A DNA stretch of 64,000 nucleotides from an uncultured Spirochaetales bacterium (lineage in GTDB: Bacteria; Spirochaetota; Spirochaetia; JAFGXN01): positions 186,001 to 250,000 of the forward strand of contig CASEOG010000003.1 in NCBI GenBank assembly GCA_949289575.1. The letters run 5' to 3'. The first letter of the stretch is position 1. Every line of letters starts with the position of its first letter. Below, piece after piece: positions 42,225-53,789 of the stretch. Position numbers and translations under genes: made by a program. The notes under the pieces were generated by a model. That model saw only the letters and a list, made by a program, of their open reading frames with translations, did not search any database and was not told the origin of the DNA.

Positions 42225-43595
42225 ATGGCAAAAGAAAAAACGGTTTATATCTGTTCCGAATGCGGACATAAAGAGTCGAAATGGGCCGGACGCTGCGTAG
42301 CCTGCGGCTCGTGGAATACTTTTACGGAAGAAAGCATCAAAACAAAGCTGAAATTTTCTTCATCCGAAAGAAACAGTGAGCCGGTTGCCCTTTCCCGCGT
42401 AACTGCGGAAGAAAAAGGCCGCATCGACTGCGGGTCGGAAGAGATGAACCACGTTCTGGGGGGCGGACTGACAGCCGATTCATCGGTTCTGCTCGGCGGC
42501 CGTCCCGGTATCGGAAAATCGACGCTCCTTTTGCAGACGGCAGCCGCCGCGAAGGTCTCTTCGATTCTGTATGTCTCGGGTGAAGAATCGGCCTCGCAAA
42601 TCAAATCAAGAGCGGATCGCCTCGGCATCAATCCTCAGAGAATCACTCTTTTCATCGAGACCGATTTGGAAAAAATCAGTTCCGCCGTCCGTTCCGTCAA
42701 GCCCGAACTGCTGATTGTCGATTCGATACAGACGGTGGTTTGCAAAGAGGCCGGTATCATCCCCGGAACAGTCAATCAGCTCAAGTTCTCCGCCTGCGAA
42801 CTGGTTTCCGTCTGCAAGGAAATCGGAGCGGCTCTTTTTCTGACGGCTCATGTCACTAAAGAAGGCGTCATTGCCGGCCCCAAACTGTTGGAGCATCTGG
42901 TCGACACCGTTCTCTACTTCGAAGACGGAGCCGATGTTTTGCGGATTCTGCGTGCCGAAAAAAACAGATTCGGTGCTGTCGATGAATTGGGTCTTTTTAC
43001 AATGGAAGAAAACGGTTTAAAAGAGGTCGAAAATCCTTCCTGTCTGTTTACCGTTTCCCGTGAAGGCGCCCTGCCGGCCGGAGTCGCCTGCGCCATGATT
43101 ATGGAAGGATCGCGGATGCTGCCGATTGAAATTCAGGCGCTTGTTACGCCGGCGCAAAGCTCGCTCAGCCGCGTTTTTTCCGATAAAATCGACGGGAAAC
43201 GGGTTTCCCGGATTGCCGCCGTTTTGGAAAAACATGCGGGGATGAAGTTTTCCGACCGCGATTTGTATGTTAATGTTGCCGGCGGTATGCGGCTGAACGA
43301 ACCGGCAGCCGATTTGGCTCTGGCTGTGGCGCTTCACTCTTCGCGTACCGGCATCCCGGTGCCGCGTTCGGTCATTCTGGCCGGCGAACTGAGTCTGGCC
43401 GGAGAGGTCAGGCCCGTCCGCTTTGCGGAAAAGCGGGAAAAAGCGGCGCTTAAAGCCGGCTACGGCCGTTTTATCGGACCGCGCAGGCCGGATCAGCCCG
43501 CCTCTTCGAAAAACAGCCCGAACACTGTTTCCGATATAGGCGACTGTATCCGTAAAATTTTCCGGGCACCAGACGAAAACGGGAGTCCGAAATGA
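42225..43595 (+). CDS. radA: DNA repair protein RadA
   Basis: 456 residues. RadA is a RecA-like helicase that helps process recombination intermediates. The C4 zinc finger (CSECGHKESKWAGRCVACG), Walker A (GGRPGIGKST), the RadA-specific KNRFG and the C-terminal Lon-like domain (NVAGGMRLNEPAADLALA) are all present. GGAGG lies ahead of the ATG and a TATAAT box at 42196-42201 may be its -10. The stop overlaps the uvrC start by 4 bases. Confidence 0.95.
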   Translation: MAKEKTVYICSECGHKESKWAGRCVACGSWNTFTEESIKTKLKFSSSERNSEPVALSRVTAEEKGRIDCGSEEMNHVLGGGLTADSSVLLGGRPGIGKSTLLLQTAAAAKVSSILYVSGEESASQIKSRADRLGINPQRITLFIETDLEKISSAVRSVKPELLIVDSIQTVVCKEAGIIPGTVNQLKFSACELVSVCKEIGAALFLTAHVTKEGVIAGPKLLEHLVDTVLYFEDGADVLRILRAEKNRFGAVDELGLFTMEENGLKEVENPSCLFTVSREGALPAGVACAMIMEGSRMLPIEIQALVTPAQSSLSRVFSDKIDGKRVSRIAAVLEKHAGMKFSDRDLYVNVAGGMRLNEPAADLALAVALHSSRTGIPVPRSVILAGELSLAGEVRPVRFAEKREKAALKAGYGRFIGPRRPDQPASSKNSPNTVSDIGDCIRKIFRAPDENGSPK

Positions 43596-45202
43596 CACCG
43601 AAAGAGGCTGTCCGAACTTTTCCGCACCGGCCCGGCGTTTACCTGATGAAAAACGACGAAGGGACCGTTATCTATGTCGGAAAAGCAAAAGATCTCAGAA
43701 AAAGAGTTTCCTCTTATTTTCTTTCCGGGAGAGATGTCAAAACATCGGCTTTGGTTAAACACATAGCCTCAATCGATTTTATCGTCACTATCTCGGAAGG
43801 AGATGCTCTTCTGCTCGAAAACAACCTGATTAAAAAATATATGCCGAAATACAATATTTCGCTTAAAGACGGAAAATCGTATCCTCTGATTCGGGTGACC
43901 AACGAGCCTTTTCCCAAAGTCTTTAAAACCCGCAACCGTATCAGCGACGGCTCTCTCTATTTCGGTCCCTACCCTTCCGCCGGTCTGGTTGATATTTATC
44001 TGCAAATGGTCAAAGAACTCTTTCCGCTGCGCCGATGTACGGGAAAGTTAAAAAAAAGGAATTATCCGTGTCTCTATTCCCACATCGGCCTTTGCAAAGC
44101 TCCGTGTGTCGGAAAAATAACGGAGAAGGAATATGCCGTTTATGTCGACCGCGTCAAAGAAATTTTAATCGGTGATGCCGATTCGACGGCCGGGTTTCTG
44201 AAATCACGCATGGAAGAGGCCTCCCGCAACTGGGAATTCGAAACAGCGGCCCGTTACCGCAATTTTCTGACTTCGATCGCTGCCGTTACGGAAAACAGAG
44301 AAGTGATGGATTACGATCCGACGGCACGCGATTATTTCGCCTGCGCCTCCGAAAACGGAGCGACCGTCTTTTGTGTCCTTCAAATCCGCGACGGCAAGCT
44401 GTCGGGAAAAGAGCTTTTCCGGTTCCGTCATATTGTCGATGAAGAAGAGGCTCTGGGACAGTTTTTTCTTCAGTTTTACGGTGAAACGCGGCTGCCGCCG
44501 GCCGAGATTTATACCGGGATAACTGTCGACACGCTTCCCGTTACCGAAGCGCTGGCCGAAAAATGCGGCTGCAAAACCCGGATGCTCTCTCCCTCGACCG
44601 ACAGGGATATCAGGCTGACGAAAATGGCCAAACAGAACTGTCTTGTCGATCTTGACAGACAGCGCAGCGGCGAAGCGGCGGCGGAAGGACTGAAAGCTCT
44701 CAAAGAAATTTTTGCTCTTCCGAAGGAACCGCAGCGTATCGAAGGTTTCGATATCGCCCACCTCCACGGAAAATATACAACCGCCTCGCTTGTTTCTTTT
44801 CTCGACGGACGTCCCGACAAAAAGAACTACCGTCATTTCAATATTAAGACGCTGCACGGGAAAATCGATGATTTCGAGTCGATGAGGGAAGCTACGGCCC
44901 GCCGCTACATGGATCTTGTCAACAACAATCTTCCGCTTCCCGACTTGATTCTGATTGACGGAGGATTGGGGCAGATTAATGCCGTATACGAAATTCTGCA
45001 ATCTTTGGGAATCGAAAACCGGGTTGCTCTGTTAAGTCTGGCCAAGCGCGACGAAGAGATATACCGGCCGCACTGTTCCCGTCCGGTCTGTCTGCCGAAA
45101 GGCGACCCGGCACTTCGGGTTCTCCAAAATGTCAGAGACGAAGCGCACCGGTTTGCAACCTCTTTTAATCAGGAACTTCGCAGGAAGGGAACAGGTCTGT
45201 AA
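43592..45202 (+). CDS. uvrC: Excinuclease ABC subunit C without the C-terminal HhH domain
   Basis: 536 residues, about 60-70 shorter than usual. UvrC cuts both sides of a lesion in nucleotide excision repair. GIY-YIG nuclease about 10-90 (GVYLMKNDEGTVIYVGKAKD), the cysteine region CLYSHIGLCKAPC, the UVR domain about 195-230 binding UvrB, and the RNase H-like 5' nuclease (GFDIAHLHGKYTTASLVSF, LILIDGGLGQINA, RDEAHRFATSFNQELR) are intact. The protein stops 7 residues after that helix, before the tandem helix-hairpin-helix that binds DNA in other UvrC. The last 38 bases overlap convergent holA. Confidence 0.92.
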   Translation: MTPKEAVRTFPHRPGVYLMKNDEGTVIYVGKAKDLRKRVSSYFLSGRDVKTSALVKHIASIDFIVTISEGDALLLENNLIKKYMPKYNISLKDGKSYPLIRVTNEPFPKVFKTRNRISDGSLYFGPYPSAGLVDIYLQMVKELFPLRRCTGKLKKRNYPCLYSHIGLCKAPCVGKITEKEYAVYVDRVKEILIGDADSTAGFLKSRMEEASRNWEFETAARYRNFLTSIAAVTENREVMDYDPTARDYFACASENGATVFCVLQIRDGKLSGKELFRFRHIVDEEEALGQFFLQFYGETRLPPAEIYTGITVDTLPVTEALAEKCGCKTRMLSPSTDRDIRLTKMAKQNCLVDLDRQRSGEAAAEGLKALKEIFALPKEPQRIEGFDIAHLHGKYTTASLVSFLDGRPDKKNYRHFNIKTLHGKIDDFESMREATARRYMDLVNNNLPLPDLILIDGGLGQINAVYEILQSLGIENRVALLSLAKRDEEIYRPHCSRPVCLPKGDPALRVLQNVRDEAHRFATSFNQELRRKGTGL

Positions 45203-46172
45203 CCGAGCCTTTGCCTATTGTCAGCCGGTAAATCAGCATATCGGCAAGGATATCGCCGGAAAAGAGAGCTCCGCTTTTCAGCAGAGAGTCTGTACGGTTC
45301 AGCAGTATCAGACAGTTTTCGGTCTCCTTACGGGGAAAAACTTTAAGCGCATCGGTATAAAGCTTCCGATTCCGTTTGCCGCGGATATTCTCCCGGTCGC
45401 AGGCAGAATCGATACTTTCCCCCTCCTCCGTCAGCAGGTGTATTTTCAGAAGCCGCCGAAACTGCCATGCCAGACCGGCTGTCAGCGAAATCGGATTGGC
45501 CTGCCCCGATTGCAGAATCTTCCTCGTCGCCTCGACAGCCGAATCAAAACGCTGTTCCGCTATTTTTTCGAAAAGTGTAAAGACATTCTCTTCCTTACTG
45601 TGGTAAATAAACTTTTCCCAATCTTCGACGGTAATCTCGCTTCCGCTTCCTTTAAAATCGGCCAGACGGGAACAGACGGACCGCAACTCTTCCGTATCGT
45701 TGGCAACCGTTTCGAGCAACCCGGAAACCGCATCGGGTGTTATTTTCATTTTTCGGGCCAGAAAAAACGAAAGAATCCACGACCGTTTATCGGATTCGAA
45801 CAGCTCCCAAAAAACAACCGTCTCTTCCTTTCCGAAGGCCGCGGCAACCGATTTGTCGATTTTCGAGAGAGATGTTTCGTCGCTGCAGAGAAAAAGCAGA
45901 TTGGTTTCGGAAGGATTCTTCAGATAGCGGGCGGTCTCCTTTGCCGCTTTTCCTTTTAACTGTTCGGCATCGGCGACCGTCAGAATCTGCAAATCCCCGA
46001 AAAGAGAAGGATTGAGAAGGGTTCCCAGATAATTTTCCGTTTCATCCTGCCCGATATAAAACCGGTAGGTCTGAAACGGAAGCCCTGCCTGTTTAACAAA
46101 TGAAGCACTTTTTTTTTCGATAAACTCCTTTTTTTTGCCGTGTTCCGGCCCCAGCAAAAGGTAGGCAGGCAT
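45165..46172 (-). CDS. holA: DNA polymerase III delta subunit
   Basis: 335 residues. Delta opens the beta sliding clamp within the clamp loader. The N-terminal pattern PAYLLLGPEHGKKKEFIEKK, the LNPSLFGDLQILTVADAEQL strand and the C-terminal collar (LAWQFRRLLKIHLL) fit HolA. Walker residues are degenerate as expected for delta. AAGGAG precedes ATG 46172, 12 bases after the cation ATPase stop, so this replication gene follows arsR and the ATPase in one likely transcript. Confidence 0.87.
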   Translation of the reverse strand: MPAYLLLGPEHGKKKEFIEKKSASFVKQAGLPFQTYRFYIGQDETENYLGTLLNPSLFGDLQILTVADAEQLKGKAAKETARYLKNPSETNLLFLCSDETSLSKIDKSVAAAFGKEETVVFWELFESDKRSWILSFFLARKMKITPDAVSGLLETVANDTEELRSVCSRLADFKGSGSEITVEDWEKFIYHSKEENVFTLFEKIAEQRFDSAVEATRKILQSGQANPISLTAGLAWQFRRLLKIHLLTEEGESIDSACDRENIRGKRNRKLYTDALKVFPRKETENCLILLNRTDSLLKSGALFSGDILADMLIYRLTIGKGSVTDLFPSCEVPD

Positions 46173-46184
46173 AAATCCGTCTCC

Positions 46185-48350
46185 TTATTTTGATTTTTCC
46201 CCAGTATGCACCGAAAAACGTTTTCTGTCCAGACTCTTTTTCTCGAATGCGAGGATTCTCATCGAATTCAATACGGTCAGGAGTGCAACACCGACATCGG
46301 CGAAAACTGCGGCCCACATCGATCCGTATCCGGCAACGGCAGCAATCCCGACCGCCGCCTTGACGCCGAGCGAAAAAACAATATTTTCGGTAATCACGGT
46401 TCCTGTTTTTTTCGCCAGTCGGACGGCAAACGGCAGCCGCGATATATCGTCACTCATCAGAACCGCATCGGCAGCTTCTATAGCCGCATCGGAGCCGATA
46501 CCGCCCATTGCCGTACCGACATCGGCACGCGCCAGAACGGGCGCATCGTTGATTCCGTCGCCGACAAAAAGAGTTGTTCCTCCCGTTCCGTTACCGGTCA
46601 GTTCTTCGAAACAGTCGACTTTATCCCCGGGGAGAAGCTCCGCACGGAAACCGTCCAGCCCCAACGATTCGGCAACCTCTTTCGCCGCACCGTTTCTGTC
46701 TCCGGTCAGCATAAAAATCCGCCCGACGCCGGCTTTTCTTAATGCATCGACAGCCGACGCCGCCTCCGGTCTTACGGCGTCAAACAGCTCCAGAAAACCG
46801 AGGAAGCCTGTTTCGTCGCCGATACAGACAGCGGTTCCCGAAACAGCCGGCTCCGGAACCTCTATCCCGTTTGCCTCCAAAAGAGACCGGGTTCCCGCAT
46901 AGAGCGCCCGACTGCCGCTGCGCAGCGTAATGCCGAAACCGGCCTTTTCGCTGCACTCGATTTCTTCTTTATCGACGCCGAAATAATTTTCGGGAGAATC
47001 CGATTTGTCCCCGGCCGCTTCGCGGATGCAGATTGCCAGCGGATGGCCAGAAAAACTTTCGGCGACCGCGGCCGCACGAAGCAGCTGCTCTTCGGAAACG
47101 TCTGCGGCAGGACAGAGACGGCGGATACGGAAACGGCCCCCTGTCAGAGTCCCCGTCTTGTCGAACACAACCGTCCGAACGCGTTTGAAGGCCTCCAGCA
47201 CCCGACTGCCTTTGAGCAGAATACCGCCTTTGGAGGCCCGTCCGATTCCCGCAAAATAACCGAGAGGCACCGAAATAACCAATGCACACGGACACGAAAT
47301 CACAAGAAAAATCAGAGCTCTGTAAATCCAGACGGAAAAAGGAGCTCCCATCAGAAGAACCGGAACAGCAACGGTCAGAACGGCAGCCAGAACGACCAAA
47401 GGTGTATAAATCCGGGCAAATTTCGTAATCATCTTTTCCGTCCGGGCTTTTCTCGATGCGGCATTTTCTGTCAGTTCCAGAATCCGGGCCGCCGTCGATT
47501 CGCTCATCCGCTTCGTTACCCGAATCCGGAGAACGCCGCTGCCGTTGACGAACCCGGATAACACTTCCGCTCCCGGACCGGCAAATCGGGGCATCGATTC
47601 TCCCGTCAGCGATGAGGTGTCGAGACTGCTCTCCCCGGAAAGAATGACGCCGTCCAGAGGAATCTGTTCGCCCGGCTGTACGACAATCGTCTCTCCCGGC
47701 TCGATACTTTCGGGCGGCACCGATTCCGTCCGGCCTCCCTCCGATTCGCGTCTGGCAAAATCGGGCCGCAAATCCATCAGTGCGGTAATCGACCGGCGGG
47801 ATCGTTCGACAGCTTTATCCTGAAAGAATTCGCCGATTCGATAAAACAGAACAACCGCAACGGCTTCCGTTGCCTCGCCGACCGCAAAGGCTCCCGCCGA
47901 AGCAATCAGCATCAGAAAATTCTCGTCGAAAAGTGTTCCTTTCAGGAGATTTCTCACCGAATGGGAAAAAACCGGCAGACCGATCAGAATATAAGCAATC
48001 ATACTCAGACAAAAGAAGAGCAGAGGACTTACCGTAACAAACCGCATTCCGAGGGAAACAAGGAACAGAACAATTCCGACAAAAAGCAACCCCTCGGAAA
48101 CGGTTACCCGTTTTGTCGAGTTGACAGCCGTTGATTCGGCGAAAGATTTCACCCGGAATTTCGGATATTTTCTGCCGACAGTCGTCAAAGCCTTTCCGAT
48201 ACTCTCCCTGTCTCTTCCTTCGATGATAATTTTTTCTCTCATCAGATCCATTTCGACTCTTTCGATTCCGTCCTGCTTTTTTATCTCGTTCTCAATCGAC
48301 AGGGCGCAATTCGGACAGTCAATCCCGGAAAAAGTTTCACAATATTTCAT
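46185..48350 (-). CDS. zntA: Zn2+/Cd2+/Pb2+-exporting P1B-type ATPase
   Basis: 721 residues. An N-terminal HMA domain binds metal with C12-P-N-C15, then eight membrane helices, the ion-path motif CPCALVIS, the phosphorylated aspartate in DKTGTLTG, SGHPLA and GDGINDAPVLA. The last helix carries DVGVALLTVLNSMRIL, whose Asp is diagnostic of the Zn/Cd/Pb group (ZntA/CadA) rather than copper pumps. GGAG precedes ATG 48350; a longer frame overlaps arsR. ArsR lies 10 bases upstream. Confidence 0.93.
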   Translation of the reverse strand: MKYCETFSGIDCPNCALSIENEIKKQDGIERVEMDLMREKIIIEGRDRESIGKALTTVGRKYPKFRVKSFAESTAVNSTKRVTVSEGLLFVGIVLFLVSLGMRFVTVSPLLFFCLSMIAYILIGLPVFSHSVRNLLKGTLFDENFLMLIASAGAFAVGEATEAVAVVLFYRIGEFFQDKAVERSRRSITALMDLRPDFARRESEGGRTESVPPESIEPGETIVVQPGEQIPLDGVILSGESSLDTSSLTGESMPRFAGPGAEVLSGFVNGSGVLRIRVTKRMSESTAARILELTENAASRKARTEKMITKFARIYTPLVVLAAVLTVAVPVLLMGAPFSVWIYRALIFLVISCPCALVISVPLGYFAGIGRASKGGILLKGSRVLEAFKRVRTVVFDKTGTLTGGRFRIRRLCPAADVSEEQLLRAAAVAESFSGHPLAICIREAAGDKSDSPENYFGVDKEEIECSEKAGFGITLRSGSRALYAGTRSLLEANGIEVPEPAVSGTAVCIGDETGFLGFLELFDAVRPEAASAVDALRKAGVGRIFMLTGDRNGAAKEVAESLGLDGFRAELLPGDKVDCFEELTGNGTGGTTLFVGDGINDAPVLARADVGTAMGGIGSDAAIEAADAVLMSDDISRLPFAVRLAKKTGTVITENIVFSLGVKAAVGIAAVAGYGSMWAAVFADVGVALLTVLNSMRILAFEKKSLDRKRFSVHTGEKSK

Positions 48351-48360
48351 TTCCCGCTCC

Positions 48361-48669
48361 TCAGTGTCGAATATGATCCAGACCTGTGTTAAAGATATGA
48401 TGAATATGTTCATCATCGAGAGTGTACATTGTTTTTCTGAACTCTTTGTACGATTTGACCAGACGGGCAGCTTTCAGCTTCCGCAGCTGATGAACGACGG
48501 CTGTCCTGGAAATACCGAGCGACATCTCCATATCCGTGGCACAGAGCGGCGCTTTGTCCAGTGCACTTAAAATCTTGATTCGGGTACTGTCGGCAAAAAG
48601 AGAAAAGAAATCGGCCAATTCTTCCAGCTCTTCTTCTTTCGCACGATCGAAACTGTTTTCGAATTTCAT
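48361..48669 (-). CDS. ArsR/SmtB-family zinc-type repressor
   Basis: 102 residues, winged helix. The last helix ends D86-E-H88 and H99-I-R-H102, with the same spacing as the alpha-5 zinc site of CzrA/SmtB (D-x-H then H-x-x-H 11 residues on), so the likely inducer is zinc. The alpha-3 cysteine site of CadC is absent apart from Cys48 (LCATDME). It should repress its own operon with the ATPase at the palindrome 48683-48714. AAGGAG precedes the ATG. Confidence 0.92.
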   Translation of the reverse strand: MKFENSFDRAKEEELEELADFFSLFADSTRIKILSALDKAPLCATDMEMSLGISRTAVVHQLRKLKAARLVKSYKEFRKTMYTLDDEHIHHIFNTGLDHIRH

Positions 48670-48682
48670 TGACGGCTCCTTT

Positions 48683-48714
48683 TATAGTGAATGTGTGCTC
48701 ACATGTTCACTATA
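48683..48714. promoter_or_regulatory. Operator for the ArsR/SmtB repressor
   Basis: Outer arms TATAGTGAA and TTCACTATA (9 bp, perfect) enclose inner arms TGTG and CACA, a 32-bp imperfect palindrome about 14 bases before the arsR ATG. Similar 12-2-12 sites are bound by SmtB, CzrA and ZiaR. Confidence 0.8.
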
Positions 48715-48743
48715 ACAAAAACAGCCTTTTCTGTCTATAAATT

Positions 48744-48774
48744 TTAAAAAAAAGGTTCCGGTTTTTCCGGAACC
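48744..48774 (-). terminator. Intrinsic terminator
   Basis: Minus strand stem AGGTTCCGG/CCGGAACCT followed by a T-rich tract, ends the gene at 48783. Confidence 0.85.
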
Positions 48775-48782
48775 TGCTCTGA

Positions 48783-50285
48783 CTACTCTTTTTTACCGTA
48801 GACATCCGCCCCGTTAAAAGCCTCCATCTTTGCCGACTTGATTTTTCTGAACGGTGCGGTCAGATTGACCAATATCCACTCCATACTGAACTTAAATCGG
48901 AAACGGCTCCAGATTCGCAACACCAAAAACCAGAGCCCGACTATCACAATAAGATAAAGAATCCAAAGCGGCCAGAAATGCATAAAGGTATCGACCCCTT
49001 CGACTTCGATTCTCGGCTCCACCCAAAACGGAGATTCTTTAAGAAAAGAGGCAGCCGGAATCATGTGAAAAAGTTTGGCGACCAGAGAAAAGACCATGCT
49101 TTCCCAAAAGAAGACCGTCAGCGAAACCGTTCCGAAACGGGATATCGGTGCAATCTTTCCGGCAAGCCGAACCTTATCCGAATCGGAACAATAATCGAGC
49201 TTCTTTACAAAAAACGGAAAGAAAAAAAGACAAATCGACATCCCCAGCATCAGCAGTTCGGGCGGCAATACGTGAAAATTAAAAACGGCATTTTTAAAAT
49301 CCCCGGAAACGAGCGAAGGCCGTGGATCCGTTGCCGGGTCCTTTGCGGGCGTATTCAAAGCAAGCCAGTCGACAACGCCTGTCCGGTCCAGAAAATCGTA
49401 CACGGGATTTTCTTTTGCAAAACAGAGAAACGCTTTAAATCCGACAAAAAAGAAAAGACAGGCTATCATAACCAACCCGAGTCGTCTTGTTCGACTTTTC
49501 AGAACCTTATATTCGGGAGCAGTATACAAAAATAACGCGAACCATGTTCCGAAAATCGCAAACGGAGCCGTTGTTGTAATCGGATGAATTTTCGCGGCAA
49601 AAAACGAAACGGGAATGGCAAGCAGTTTCAGCGGCCCTTCGCTGAAATAAAAAAAGTTCAGCAGCTTCCAAAACGCACCCCATACCACCGGAGCTGCAAA
49701 AACCCAGACAAATCCGACAACACACAAACGAAACATTTTCTGTTCGATTGTACTTTTGGAATTTTTCCGAAAAAGAATAAGCGACAGTATGACAAAGAAA
49801 AATCCGGCCATCGAAATCATCGCCATGGCATCCATCAGCAACAGATTTTCAAATCTGGGCAAAATCAGCTTCCCCTGTGTGATGGATGCCGGGATAACCG
49901 CATCGATCATAACCCCGTCGGAAAACATTGATGTATTCGAGTGATTGAATAACACCGGAAATATAAAATGAAGTACCAGAAGAGCAATACTGGTTACCAG
50001 TACCGGCTGAACGGCCGCCTTCAGAGAATGCCCACGGCCGAGTCTCCTTTGAAGAATCATTCCGTTTGTCATCGAACTGATAAAAACAAAAAGTCCTGCC
50101 ATAGGTGCGAACAGTACAAACGGCGCAAAAAGAAGCAGGAGCGGTGGCGGAATAATATTTAATGCAATATCAATCGACGAAAAGACCCCGAAAATTAATG
50201 CATGCACCAGTACAACACCGAAAATCGCAATCCCGCGAAACAAATCGAGAGAAAGAATTCTTCCTGTTCTGAAATCCGTACTCAT
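48783..50285 (-). CDS. Multi-pass membrane protein, acyltransferase-like
   Basis: 500 residues with about ten membrane helices. The N-terminal RILSLDLFRGIAIFGVVLVH matches the start of the HGSNAT/YeiB-type (DUF1624/DUF418) and acyltransferase-3 families, where Arg and His near helix 1 are functional. The rest is hydrophobic without further clear motifs, and a loop at about 285-330 is periplasmic or cytoplasmic. The substrate is unknown; modification of an envelope glycan is a reasonable guess. A GGGGAAG site precedes the ATG. Confidence 0.68.
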   Translation of the reverse strand: MSTDFRTGRILSLDLFRGIAIFGVVLVHALIFGVFSSIDIALNIIPPPLLLLFAPFVLFAPMAGLFVFISSMTNGMILQRRLGRGHSLKAAVQPVLVTSIALLVLHFIFPVLFNHSNTSMFSDGVMIDAVIPASITQGKLILPRFENLLLMDAMAMISMAGFFFVILSLILFRKNSKSTIEQKMFRLCVVGFVWVFAAPVVWGAFWKLLNFFYFSEGPLKLLAIPVSFFAAKIHPITTTAPFAIFGTWFALFLYTAPEYKVLKSRTRRLGLVMIACLFFFVGFKAFLCFAKENPVYDFLDRTGVVDWLALNTPAKDPATDPRPSLVSGDFKNAVFNFHVLPPELLMLGMSICLFFFPFFVKKLDYCSDSDKVRLAGKIAPISRFGTVSLTVFFWESMVFSLVAKLFHMIPAASFLKESPFWVEPRIEVEGVDTFMHFWPLWILYLIVIVGLWFLVLRIWSRFRFKFSMEWILVNLTAPFRKIKSAKMEAFNGADVYGKKE

Positions 50286-50296
50286 AACTTCCCCTA

Positions 50297-50312
50297 TATA
50301 CTATAAAGTATA
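50297..50312. promoter_or_regulatory. Inverted repeat over the -10 box
   Basis: TATACT-ATAA-AGTATA, perfect 6-bp arms covering the predicted -10 of the acyltransferase-like gene. Confidence 0.4.
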
Positions 50313-50334
50313 CGTTTTCTGCGAAAAATATCAA
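50307..50334 (-). promoter_or_regulatory. Promoter of the acyltransferase-like gene
   Basis: Minus strand TTGATA-N16-TATACT. Confidence 0.5.
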
Positions 50335-50416
50335 CCGTAAACTATCCCGTACAATTTTAACGAAAAATTTTATTTACTCTGCTGGCAATAAAATTCTTTT
50401 ATCGACCGGAAGAGAC

Positions 50417-50445
50417 TTGACACAAACAATCATTTCTTTTATTAT
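50417..50445 (+). promoter_or_regulatory. Promoter of tRNA-Leu
   Basis: TTGACA-N17-TATTAT; the transcript should start about 10 bases before the mature tRNA. Confidence 0.7.
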
Positions 50446-50462
50446 TGTTTCAGACTTGTTTT

Positions 50463-50544
50463 GCGGCTGTGGTGAAATTGGCAGACACGCTAGATTCAGG
50501 TTCTAGTGAGGCGACTCATGCTGGTTCAAGTCCAGTCAGCCGCA
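50463..50544 (+). tRNA. tRNA-Leu (anticodon CAG)
   Basis: 82 nt. Acceptor stem GCGGCTG/CAGCCGC with discriminator A; D arm with GGTGAAATTGGCAGAC; anticodon stem CTAGA/TCTAG with loop TTCAGGT (CAG, reads CUG); long variable arm TGAGGCGACTCA as in class II tRNAs; T arm CTGG-TTCAAGT-CCAG. CCA is not encoded. It is a single gene with its own promoter and terminator. Confidence 0.97.
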
Positions 50545-50573
50545 AACCCTCCTGTTTTCGGGAGGGTTTTTTT
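50545..50573 (+). terminator. Intrinsic terminator of tRNA-Leu
   Basis: Stem AACCCTCC/GGAGGGTT with a T7 tract directly after the tRNA. Confidence 0.92.
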
Positions 50574-50587
50574 ATTGCCATTCGAGA

Positions 50588-50615
50588 CAAAAAAAGAGCC
50601 CCTCGAAAGAGGGGC
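50588..50615 (-). terminator. Intrinsic terminator of the beta-galactosidase gene
   Basis: Stem GCCCCTC/GAGGGGC with loop GAAA (read on the plus strand as GAAA, on the minus as TTTC); T-rich on both sides, so it may serve both directions. Confidence 0.85.
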
Positions 50616-50636
50616 CGGTTTTTTGATTCCGCTGTC

Positions 50637-53783
<3,147 letters not shown>

Positions 53784-53789
53784 TTATAC

